Origin: Euonymus europaeus
Taxonomy: Eukaryota > Streptophyta > Magnoliopsida > Celastrales > Celastraceae
Direction: 5' to 3'
NCBI GenBank assembly: GCA_963580455.1
Contig: OY756965.1
Location: forward strand, 9,560,501 to 9,624,500
DNA length: 64,000 nucleotides
Shown piece by piece: positions 54,233 to 64,000 of this stretch. The notes beneath the pieces were generated by a model that worked only from the letters and a program-made list of their open reading frames with translations, searched no databases and was not told the origin of the DNA. Position 1 is the first letter of the stretch. Each line of letters starts with the position of its first letter. Both the position numbers and the translations under genes were made by a program.

Positions 54233-57190
54233 GAGCAATTTCGGACCATCAAAGTTGCTCGGTGTACACTTTTTATTGTTCTTCTATGTCCAATTTTACG
54301 AGTATAAGGTTTCGTTATTATTTCGATGCCAAAACAACAACTTCTATGACAAATGGACAAAACCGTTAAAAGCTCCCAAATAGAGAGAGTTGAGCAATTT
54401 CGGACCATCAAAGTTGCTCGGTGTACACTTTTTATTGTTCTTCTATGTCCAATTTTACAAGTATAAGCTCCGTAGATTATTTCGATGCCAAAACACCAAC
54501 TTTCTATGACAAATGGACAAAACCGTTAGAGGCTCGCAAATAGAGAGTTGAACAACTTCGGACAATCAAAGTTGCTCGGTGTACACTTTTTATTGTTCTT
54601 CTCTGTCCAATTTTACGAGTATAAGCTTCGTAGATTATTTCGATGCCAAAACAACAACTTTCTATGACAAATGGACAAAACCGTTAAAAGCCCCTCCATA
54701 TAGAGAGTTGAGCAACTTGGGACCATCAAAGTTGCTCGGTGTACACTTTTCATTGTTCTTCTATGTCCAATTTTACGAGTATAAGGTTTCGTTATTATTT
54801 CGATGCCAAAACAACAACTTCTATGACAAATGGACAAAACCGTTAAAAGCTCCCAAATAGAGAGAGTTGAGCAATTTCGGACCATCAAAGTTGCTCGGTG
54901 TACACTTTTTATTGTTCTTCTATGTCCAATTTTACGAGTATAAGGTTTCGTTTTTATTTCAATGCCAAAACAACAACTTCTATGACAAATGGACAAAACC
55001 GTTAAAAGCTCCCAAATAGAGAGAGTTGAGCAATTTCGGACCATCAAAGTTGCTCGGTGTACACTTTTTATTGTTCTTCTATGTCCAATTTTACGAGTAT
55101 AAGGTTTCGTTTTTATTTCAATGCCAAAACAACAACTTCTATGACAAATGGACAAAACCGTCAAAAGCTCTCAAATAGAGAGAGTTGAGCAATTTCGGAC
55201 CATCAAAGTTGCTCGGTGTACACTTTTATTGTTCTTCTATGTCCAATGTTACGAGTATAAGCTTCGTAGATTATTTCGATGCCAAAATAACAACTTTCTA
55301 TTACAAATGGACAAAACTGTTAAAAGCTCCTCCATATAGAGAGTTGAGCAACTTCGGACCATCAAAGTTTCACGGAGTACACTTTTTATTGTTCTTCTAT
55401 GTCCAATGTTACGAGTATAAGCTTCGTAGATTATTTCGATGCCAAAACACCAACTTTCTATGACAAATGGACAAAACCGTTAATAGCTCCTCCATATAGA
55501 GAGTTGAGCAACTTCGGACCATCAAAGTTGCTCGGTATACAATTTTTATTGTTCTTCTATGTCCAATTTAACGAGTATAAGGTTTCGTTTTTATTTCAAT
55601 GCCAAAACAACAACTTCTATGATAAATGGACAAAACAGTTAAAAGATCCCAAATAGAGAGAGTTGAGCAACTTCGGACCATCAAAGTTGCTCGGTGTACA
55701 CTTTTTATTGTTCTTCTATGTCCAATGTTACGAGTATACGCTTCGTAGATTATTTCGATGCCAAAACAACAACTTTCTATTACAAATGGACAAAACCATT
55801 AAAAGCTCCTCCATATAGAGAGCTGAGCAACTTCGGACCATCAAAGTTACTCGGTGTACACTTTTTATTGTTCTTCTATGTCCAATGTTACGAGTATAAG
55901 CTTCGTAGATTATATCGATGCCAAAACAACAACTTTCTATTACAAATGGACAAAACTGTTAAAAGCTCCTCCATATAGAGAGTTGACCAACTTCGGACCA
56001 TCAAAGTTTCACGGTGTACACTTTTTATTGTTCTTCTATGTCCAATGTTACGAGTATACGCTTCGTAGATTATTTCGATGCCAAAACAACAACTTTCTAT
56101 TACAAATGGACAAAACCGTTAAAAGCTCCTCTATAGAGAGAGTTGAGCAACTTCGGACCATCAAAGTTGCTCGGTATACACTTTTTATTGTTCTTCTATG
56201 TCCAATGTTACGAGTATAAGCTTCGTAGATTATTTCGATGCCAAAACAACAACTTTCTATTACAAATGGACAAAACTGTTAAAAGCTCCTCCATATAGAG
56301 AGTTGAGCAACTTCGGACAATCAAAGTTTCACGGAGTACACTTTTTATTGTTCTTCTATGTCCAATGTTACGAGTATAAGCTTCGTAGATTATTTCGATG
56401 CCAAAACACCAACTTTCTATGATAAATGGACAAAACCGTTAATAGCTCCTCCATATAGAGAGTTGAGCAACTTCGGACCATCAAAGTTGCTCGGTATAAA
56501 ATTTTTATTGTTCTTCTATGTCCAATTTAACGAGTATAAGCTTTCATTATTATTTCGATGCCAAAACACCACTTTCTATGATAAATGGACAAAACCGTTA
56601 AAAGATCCCAAATAGAGAGAGTTGAGCAACTTCGGACCATCAAAGTTGCTCGGTGTACACTTTTTATTGTTCTTCTATGTCCAATGTTACGAGTATACGC
56701 TTCGTAGATTATTTCGATGCCAAAACAACAACTTTCTATTACAAATAGACAAAACCATTAAAAGCTCCTCCATATAGAGAGCTGAGCAACTTCGGACCAT
56801 CAAAGTTACTCGGTGTACACTTTTTATTGTTCTTCTATGTCCAATGTTACGAGTATAAGCTTCGTAGATTATATCGATGCCAAAACAACAACTTTCTATT
56901 ACAAATGGACACAACCGTTAAAAGCTCCGCCATATAGAGAGTTGAGCAACTTCGGACCATCAAAGTTTCACGGAGTACATTTTTATTGTTCTTCTATGTC
57001 CAATGTTACGAGTATAAGCTTCGTAGATTATTTCGATGCCAAAACACCAACTTTCTATGATAAATGGACAAAACCGTTAATAGCTCCTCCATATAGAGAG
57101 TTGAGCAACTTCGGACCATCAAAGTTGCTCGGTATAAAATTTTTATTGTTCTTCTATGTCCAATTTAACGAGTATAAGCTTTCATTATTA
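54210..57190 (+). repeat. Mosaic with class d run and a 959-bp 6-mer
   Basis: 54.2-55.2 kb holds several class d monomers, including two neighbours with tttcaatgcc (near 54.96 and 55.12 kb). From about 55.23 kb a 6-monomer unit repeats at 959 bp. Its marker, agtttcacgg, lies near 55.37, 56.33 and, after a 4-monomer step, 56.97 kb; a related copy lies near 56.0 kb. Tatatcgatgcc (box C change) lies near 55.91 and 56.87 kb. The third copy has a shortened ggagtacatttttattg near 56.97 kb. Confidence 0.8.
55506..55664 (+). repeat. Chimeric e/d/e monomer
   Basis: The unit starts with the e-linked ggtatacaa and ccaatttaacg. It switches to class d features (ataaggtttcgtttttattt, caatgcc, acaacaacttctatg) and returns to the e-type end (gataaatgg, cagttaaaagatcccaaa). 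A double switch inside one 159-bp unit fits gene conversion better than a single crossover. The tttcaatgcc base is shared with the d monomers at 54.96 and 55.12 kb, naming the probable donor. Confidence 0.8.
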
Positions 57191-60100
57191 TTTCGATGCC
57201 AAAACACCACTTTCTATGATAAATGGACAAAACCGTTAAAAGATCCCAAATAGAGAGAGTTGAGCAACTTCGGACCATCAAAGTTGCTCGGTGTACACTT
57301 TTTATTGTTCTTCTATGTCCAATGTTACGAGTATACGCTTCGTAGATTATTTCGATGCCAAAACAACAACTTTCTATTACAAATGGACAAAACCATTAAA
57401 AGCTCCTCCATATAGAGAGCTGAGCAACTTCGGACCATCAAAGTTACTCGGTGTACACTTTTTATTGTTCTTCTATGTCCAATGTTACGAGTATAAGCTT
57501 CGTAGATTATATCGATGCCAAAACAACAACTTTCTATTACAAATGGACAAAACCGTTAAAAGCTCCTCCATAGAGAGAGTTGAGCAACCTCGGACTATCA
57601 AAGTTGCTCGGTGTACACTTTTTATTGTTCTTCTATGTCCAATTTTACGTGTATAAGCTTCGTAGATTATTTCGATGCCAAAACACCAACTTTCTATGAC
57701 AAATGGACAAAACCGTTAGAGGCTCGCAAATAGAGAGTTGAGCAACTTCGGACAATCAAAGTTGCTCGGTGTACACTTTTTATTGTTCTTCTATGTCCAA
57801 TTTTATGAGTATAAGCTTCGTAGATTATTTCGATGCCAAAACAACAACTATCTATGACAAATGGACAAAACCGTTAAAAGACCCTCCATATAGAGAGTTG
57901 AGCAACTTGGGACCATCAAAGTCGCTCGGTGTACACTTTTCATTGTTCTTCTATGTCCAATTTTACGAGTATAAGGTTTCGTTATTATTTCGATGCCAAA
58001 ACAACAACTTCTATGACAAATGGGCAAAACCGTTAAAAGCTCCCAAATAGAGAGAGTTGAGCAATTTCGGACCATCAAAGTTGCTCGGTGTACACTTTTT
58101 ATTGTTCTTCTATGTCCAATTTTACGAGTATAAGGTTTCGTTTTTATTTCGATGCCAAAACAACAACTTCTATGACAAATGGAAAAAACCGTTAAAAGCT
58201 CCCAAATAGAGAGAGTTGAGCAATTTCGGACCATCAAAGTTTCTCGGTGTACACTTTTTATTGTTCTTCTATGTCCAATTTTACAAGTATAAGCTTCGTA
58301 GATTATTTCGATGCCAAAACACCAACTTTCTATGACAAATGGACAAAACCGTTAGAGGCTCCCAAATAGAGATTTGAGCAACTTCGGACCATCAAAGTTG
58401 CTCGGTGTACACTTTTTATTGTTCTTCAATGTCCAATTTAACGAGTATAAGCTTCGTAAATTATTTCGATGCCAAAACAACAACTTTCTATTACAAATGG
58501 ACAAAACCGTTAAAAGCTCCTCCATATAAAGAGTTGAGCAACTTCGGACCATCAAAGTTACTCGGTGTACACTTTTTATTGTTCTTCTATGCCCAATGTT
58601 ACGAGTATACGCTTCGTAGATTATTTCGATGCCAAAACAACAACTTTCTATTACAAATGGACAAAACCGTTAAAACCTCCTCTATAGAGAGAGTTGAGCA
58701 ATTTCGGACCATCAAAGTTGCTCGGTGTACACTTTTTATTGTTCTTCTATGTCCAATTTTACGAGTATAAGGGTTCGTTATTATTTCGATGCCAAAACAA
58801 CAACTTATATGACAAATGGACAAAACCGTTAAAAGCTCTCAAATAGAGAGAGTTGAGCAATTTCGGACCATCAAAGTTGCTCGGTGTACACTTTTTATTG
58901 TTCTTCTATGTCCAATTTTACGAGTATAAGGTTTCGTTATTATTTCGATGCCAAAACAACAACTTCTATGACAAATGGACAAAACCGTTAAAAGCTCCCA
59001 AATAGAGAGAGTTGAGCAATTTCGGACCATCAAAGTTGCTCGGTGTACACTTTTTATTGTTCTTCTATGTCCAATTTTACGAGTGTAAGCTTCGTAGATT
59101 ATTTCGATGCCAAAACAACAACTTTCTATTACAAATGGACAAAACCGTTAAAAGCTCCTCCATAGAGAGAGTTGAGCAACTTCGGACTATCAAAGTTGCT
59201 CGGTGTACACTTTTTATTGTTCTTCTATGTCCAACTTTACGAGTATAAGCTTCGTAGATTATTTCGATGCCAAAACACCACTTTCTATGATAAATGGACA
59301 AAACCGTTAAAAGATCCCAAATAGAGAGAGTTGAGCAACTTCGGACCATCAAAGTTGCTTGGTGTACACTTTTTATTGTTCTTCTATGTCCAATTTTACG
59401 AGTATAAGCTTCGTAGATTATTTCGATGCCAAAACAACAATTTTCTATTACAAATGGACAAAACTGTTAAAAGCTCCTCCATATAGAGAGTTGAGCAACT
59501 TCGGACCATCAAAGTTTCACGGTGTACACTTTTTATTGTTCTTCTATGTCCAATGTTACGAGTATACGCTTCGTAGATTATTTCGATGCCAAAACAACAA
59601 CTTTCTATTACAAATGGACAAAACCGTTAAAAGCTCCTCTATAGAGAGAGTTGAGCAACTTCGGACTATCAAAGTTGCTCGGTGTACACTTTTTATTGTT
59701 CTTCTATGTCCAATGTTACGAGTATAAGCTTCGTAGATTATTTCGATGCCAAAACAACAACTTTCTATTACAAATGGACAAAACTGTTAAAAGCTCCTCC
59801 ATATAGAGAGTTGAGCAACTTCGGAACATCAAAGTTTCACGGAGTACACTTTTTATTGTTCTTCTATGTCCAATGTTACGAGTATAAGCTTCGTAGATTA
59901 TTTCGATGCCAAAACACCAACTTTCTATGACAAATGGACAAAACCGTTAATAGCTCCTCCATATAGAGAGTTGAGCAACTTCGAACCATCAAAGTTGCCC
60001 GGTATACAATTTTTATTGTTCTTCTATGTCCAATTTAACGAGTATAAGCTTTCATTATTATTTCGATGCCAAAACACCACTTTCTATGATAAATGGACAA

Positions 60101-63100
60101 AACCGTTAAAAGATCCCAAATAGAGAGAGTTGAGCAACTTCGGACCATCGAAGTTGCTCGGTGTACACTTTTTATTGTTCTTCTATGTCTAATGTTACGA
60201 GTATACGCTTCGTAGATTATTTCGATGCCAAAACAACAACTTTCTATTACAAATTGATAAAACCATTAAAAGCTCCTCCATATAGAGAGCTGAGCAACTT
60301 CGGACCATCAAAGTTACTCGGTGTACACTTTTTATTGTTCTTCTATGTCCAATGTTACGAGTATAAGCTTCGTAGATTATTTCGATGCCAAAACAACAAC
60401 TTTCTATTACAAATGGACAAAACCGTTAAAAGCTCCTCCATAGAGAGAGTTGAGCAACTTCGGACTATCAAAGTTGCTCGGTGTACACTTTTTATTGTTC
60501 TTCTATGTCCAATTTTACGAGTATAAGCTTCGTAGATTATTTCGATGCCAAAACACCAACTTTCTATGACAAATGGACAAAACCGTTAGAGGCTCGCAAA
60601 TAGAGAGTTGAGCAACTTCGGACAATCAAAGTTGCTCGGTGTACACTTTTTATTGTTCTTCTATGTCCAATTTTACGAGTATAAGGTTTCGTTATTATTT
60701 CGATGCCAAAACAACTTCCATGACAAATGGACAAAACCGTTAAAAGCTCCCAAATAGAGAGAGTTGAGCAATTTCGGACCATCAAAGTTGCTCGGTGTAC
60801 ACTTTTTATTGTTCTTCTATGTCCAATTTTACGAGTATAAGCTTCGTAGATTATTTCGATGCCAAAACAACAACTTTCTATTACAAATGGACAAAACCGT
60901 TAAAAGCTCCTCTATAGAGAGAGTTGAGCAACTTCGGACTATCAAAGTTGCTCGGTGTACACTTTTTATTGTTCTCCTATGTCCAATTTTACGAGTATAA
61001 GCTTCGTAGATTATTTCGATGCCAAAACACCACTTTCTATGATAAATGGACAAAATCGTTAAAAGATCCCAAATAGAGAGAGTTGAGCAACTTCGGACCA
61101 TCAAAGTTGCTCGGTGTACACTTTTTATTGTTCTTCTATGTCCAATGTTACGAGTATACGCTTCGTAGATTATTTCGATGCCAAAACAACAACTTTCTAT
61201 TACAAATGGACAAAACCATTAAAAGCTCCTCCATATAGAGAGCTGAGCAACTTCGGACCATCAAAGTTACTCGGTGTACACTTTTTATTGTTCTTCTATG
61301 TCCAATGTTACGAGTATAAGCTTCGTAGATTATATCGATGCCAAAACAACAACTTTCTATTACAAATGGACAAAACCGTTAAAAGCTCCTCCATAGAGAG
61401 AGTTGAGCAACCTCGGACTATCAAAGTTGCTCGGTGTACACTTTTTATTGTTCTTCTATGTCCAATTTTACGAGTATAAGCTTCGTAGATTATTTCGATG
61501 CCAAAACACCAACTTTCTATGACAAATGGACAAAACCGTTAGAGGCTCGCAAATAGAGAGTTGAGCAACTTCGGACAATCAAAGTTGCTCGGTGTACACT
61601 TTTTATTGTTCTTCTATGTCCAATTTTACGAGTATAAGCTTCGTAGATTATTTCGATGCCAAAACAACAACTATCTATGACAAATGGACAAAACCGTTAA
61701 AAGACCCTCCATATAGAGAGTTGAGCAACTTGGGACCATCAAAGTTGCTCGGTGTACACTTTTCATTGTTCTTCTATGTCCAATTTTACGAGTATAAGGT
61801 TTCGTTATTATTTCGATGCCAAAACAACAACTTCTATGACAAATGGGCAAAACCGTTAAAAGCTCCCAAATAGAGAGAGTTGAGCAATTTCGGACCATCA
61901 AAGTTGCTCGGTGTACACTTTTTATTGTTCTTCTATGTCCAATTTTACGAGTATAAGGTTTCGTTTTTATTTCGATGCCAAAACAACAACTTCTATGACA
62001 AATGGACAAAACCGTTAAAAGCTCCCAAATAGAGAGAGTTGAGCAATTTCGGACCATCAAAGTTGCTCGGTGTACACTTTTTATTGTTCTTCTATGTCCA
62101 ATTTTACAAGTATAAGCTTCGTAGATTATTTCGATGCCAAAACACCAACTTTCTATGACAAATGGACAAAACCGTTAGAGGCTCCCAAATAGAGATTTGA
62201 GCAACTTCGGACCATCAAAGTTGCTCGGTGTACACTTTTTATTGTTCTTCAATGTCCAATTTTACGAGTATAAGCTTCGTAAATTATTTCGATGCCAAAA
62301 CAACAACTTTCTATTACAAATGGACAAAACCGTTAAAAGCTCCTCCATATAAAGAGTTGAGCAACTTCGGACCATCAAAGTTACTCGGTGTACACTTTTT
62401 ATTGTTCTTCTATGCCCAATGTTACGAGTATACGCTTCGTAGATTATTTCGATGCCAAAACAACAACTTTCTATTACAAATGGACAAAACCGTTAAAACC
62501 TCCTCTATAGAGAGAGTTGAGCAATTTCGGACCATCAAAGTTGCTCGGTGTACACTTTTTATTGTTCTTCTATGTCCAATTTTACGAGTATAAGGGTTCG
62601 TTATTATTTCGATGCCAAAACAACAACTTCTATGACAAATGGACAAAACCGTTAAAAGCTCCCAAATAGAGAGAGTTGAGCAATTTCGGACCATCAAAGT
62701 TGCTCGGTGTACACTTTTTATTGTTCTTCTATGTCCAATTTTACGAGTATAAGGTTTCGTTATTATTTCGATGCCAAAACAACAACTTCTATGACAAATG
62801 GACAAAACCGTTAAAAGCTCCCAAATAGAGAGAGTTGAGCAATTTCGGACCATCAAAGTTGCTCGGTGTACACTTTTTATTGTTCTTCTATGTCCAATTT
62901 TACGAGTGTAAGCTTCGTAGATTATTTCGATGCCAAAACAACAACTTTCTATTACAAATGGACAAAACCGTTAAAAGCTCCTCCATAGAGAGAGTTGAGC
63001 AACTTCGGACTATCAAAGTTGCTCGGTGTACACTTTTTATTGTTCTTCTATGTCCAACTTTACGAGTATAAGCTTCGTAGATTATTTCGATGCCAAAACA

Positions 63101-64000
63101 CCACTTTCTATGATAAATGGACAAAACCGTTAAAAGATCCCAAATAGAGAGAGTTGAGCAACTTCGGACCATCAAAGTTGCTTGGTGTACACTTTTTATT
63201 GTTCTTCTATGTCCAATTTTACGAGTATAAGCTTCGTAGATTATTTCGATGCCAAAACAACAATTTTCTATTACAAATGGACAAAACTGTTAAAAGCTCC
63301 TCCATATAGAGAGTTGAGCAACTTCGGACCATCAAAGTTTCACGGTGTACACTTTTTATTGTTCTTCTATGTCCAATGTTACGAGTATACGCTTCGTAGA
63401 TTATTTCGATGCCAAAACAACAACTTTCTATTACAAATGGACAAAACCGTTAAAAGCTCCTCTATAGAGAGAGTTGAGCAACTTCGGACTATCAAAGTTG
63501 CTCGGTGTACACTTTTTATTGTTCTTCTATGTCCAATGTTACGAGTATAAGCTTCGTAGATTATTTCGATGCCAAAACAACAACTTTCTATTACAAATGG
63601 ACAAAACTGTTAAAAGCTCCTCCATATAGAGAGTTGAGCAACTTCGGAACATCAAAGTTTCACGGAGTACACTTTTTATTGTTCTTCTATGTCCAATGTT
63701 ACGAGTATAAGCTTCGTAGATTATTTCGATGCCAAAACACCAACTTTCTATGACAAATGGACAAAACCGTTAATAGCTCCTCCATATAGAGAGTTGAGCA
63801 ACTTCGAACCATCAAAGTTGCCCGGTATACAATTTTTATTGTTCTTCTATGTCCAATTTAACGAGTATAAGCTTTCATTATTATTTCGATGCCAAAACAC
63901 CACTTTCTATGATAAATGGACAAAACCGTTAAAAGATCCCAAATAGAGAGAGTTGAGCAACTTCGGACCATCGAAGTTGCTCGGTGTACACTTTTTATTG
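57190..64000 (+). repeat. 24-mer HOR, 3823-bp period, truncated by window end
   Basis: Markers recur at 3823 bp. Caacctcggac lies near 57.59 and 61.41 kb. Caactatctatgac lies near 57.85 and 61.67 kb, atataaagagttg near 58.53 and 62.35 kb, gagtgtaagc near 59.08 and 62.91 kb, gcttggtgtac near 59.36 and 63.18 kb, and catcgaagttgc near 60.15 and 63.97 kb. Copy 1 is about 57,190-61,012; copy 2 runs to the window end. I noticed only about ten differences (for example acgtgtat against acgagtat near 57,650 and ggaaaaaacc against ggacaaaacc near 58,184), so the duplication is recent. Confidence 0.9.

Larger units (their letters stand above)
1..64000 (+). repeat. Continuous ~160-bp satellite DNA array
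   Basis: Every part of the window can be read as copies of one ~160-bp unit, all in the same orientation. Landmarks recurring every 158-160 bp are ttcggaccatcaaagtt, ggtgtacactttttattg, ctatgtccaat, tttcgatgccaaaaca and aaatggacaaaacc. About 400 copies fit in 64 kb. I saw no insertion of unrelated sequence, no inversion and no gene. The hand-counted consensus is about 36% GC with six CpG sites per unit. Long homogeneous arrays of nucleosome-sized monomers organised into higher-order repeats are typical of eukaryotic centromeric or pericentromeric heterochromatin; that location is inferred, not shown. The organism is not identifiable from sequence alone. Confidence 0.97.

Noticed and set aside
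32..63946. About 200 open reading frames of 60-218 codons on both strands, many beginning Met-Tyr-Thr-Phe or Met-Ser-Asn-Phe
   Set aside because: They recur at monomer or dimer spacing, and the plus-strand frames read the same DNA boxes in three different frames. They overlap on both strands and match no family I recognise. They follow from a stop-poor repeat unit and are not genes.
1..64000. CRISPR-like direct repeats
   Set aside because: The repeats are ~160 bp, contiguous and have no unique spacers, so this is satellite DNA.
1..64000. tRNA, rRNA, telomere repeat or transposon sequences
   Set aside because: No stretch departs from the satellite unit, so there is no room for such elements and no matching motif was seen.

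Overview
The whole 64 kb window is one uninterrupted array of tandem satellite DNA. The monomer is about 160 bp (158-160 bp, rarely 161), so roughly 400 copies are present. All are head to tail in one orientation. I found no credible protein-coding gene, RNA gene, transposon, CRISPR array or non-satellite island. The monomer is about 36% GC, counted by hand on a consensus. This architecture points to a eukaryotic pericentromeric or centromeric array. The species cannot be fixed from sequence alone. A plant is plausible: the monomer length and a weak internal ~40-bp quartering resemble what I recall of the carrot centromeric satellite Cent-Dc, but I cannot compare sequences, so this is only a hypothesis to test.

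Each monomer has four landmark boxes. Box A is a dyad (arms gagcaactt and aagttgctc, 10-nt loop) followed by the 8-bp palindrome gtgtacac. Box B is ctatgtccaat plus ttttacg or tgttacg, then gagtata and usually a HindIII site. Box C is tttcgatgccaaaaca. Box D is aaatggacaaaacc followed by a variable tail. Linked variants in B, C and D define several monomer classes, named a to h here.

The classes are arranged in higher-order repeats (HORs) whose period changes along the window. 1-4.6 kb: mainly alternating a/b monomers (320-bp dimers). 4.6-13.6 kb: 3192-bp 20-mer, nearly three copies. 13.6-14.3 kb: transition. 14.3-22.2 kb: 2559-bp 16-mer that alternates with a 1599-bp 10-mer form. 22.05-26.3 kb: a second copy of the first 4.3 kb, 22,047 bp downstream. 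26.3-28.0 kb: a piece of the 20-mer HOR. 28.6-35.4 kb: 3188-bp 20-mer. 35.4-38.7 kb: shuffled pieces. 38.7-45.4 kb: 3664-bp 23-mer with nested 6-mer and 5-mer duplications. 45.3-47.3 kb: 960-bp 6-mer. 47.7-54.2 kb: 2230-bp 14-mer. 54.2-57.2 kb: mosaic with a 959-bp 6-mer. 57.2-64.0 kb: 3823-bp 24-mer, cut off by the window end.

HOR copies differ by only a few bases per kilobase, while neighbouring monomers of different classes differ much more. This is the signature of recent unequal exchange or amplification of multi-monomer blocks. Open reading frames of 60-218 codons recur on both strands, but they are by-products of a stop-poor repeat and have no sign of being genes. HOR block boundaries were judged by eye and are good to about 100 bp.
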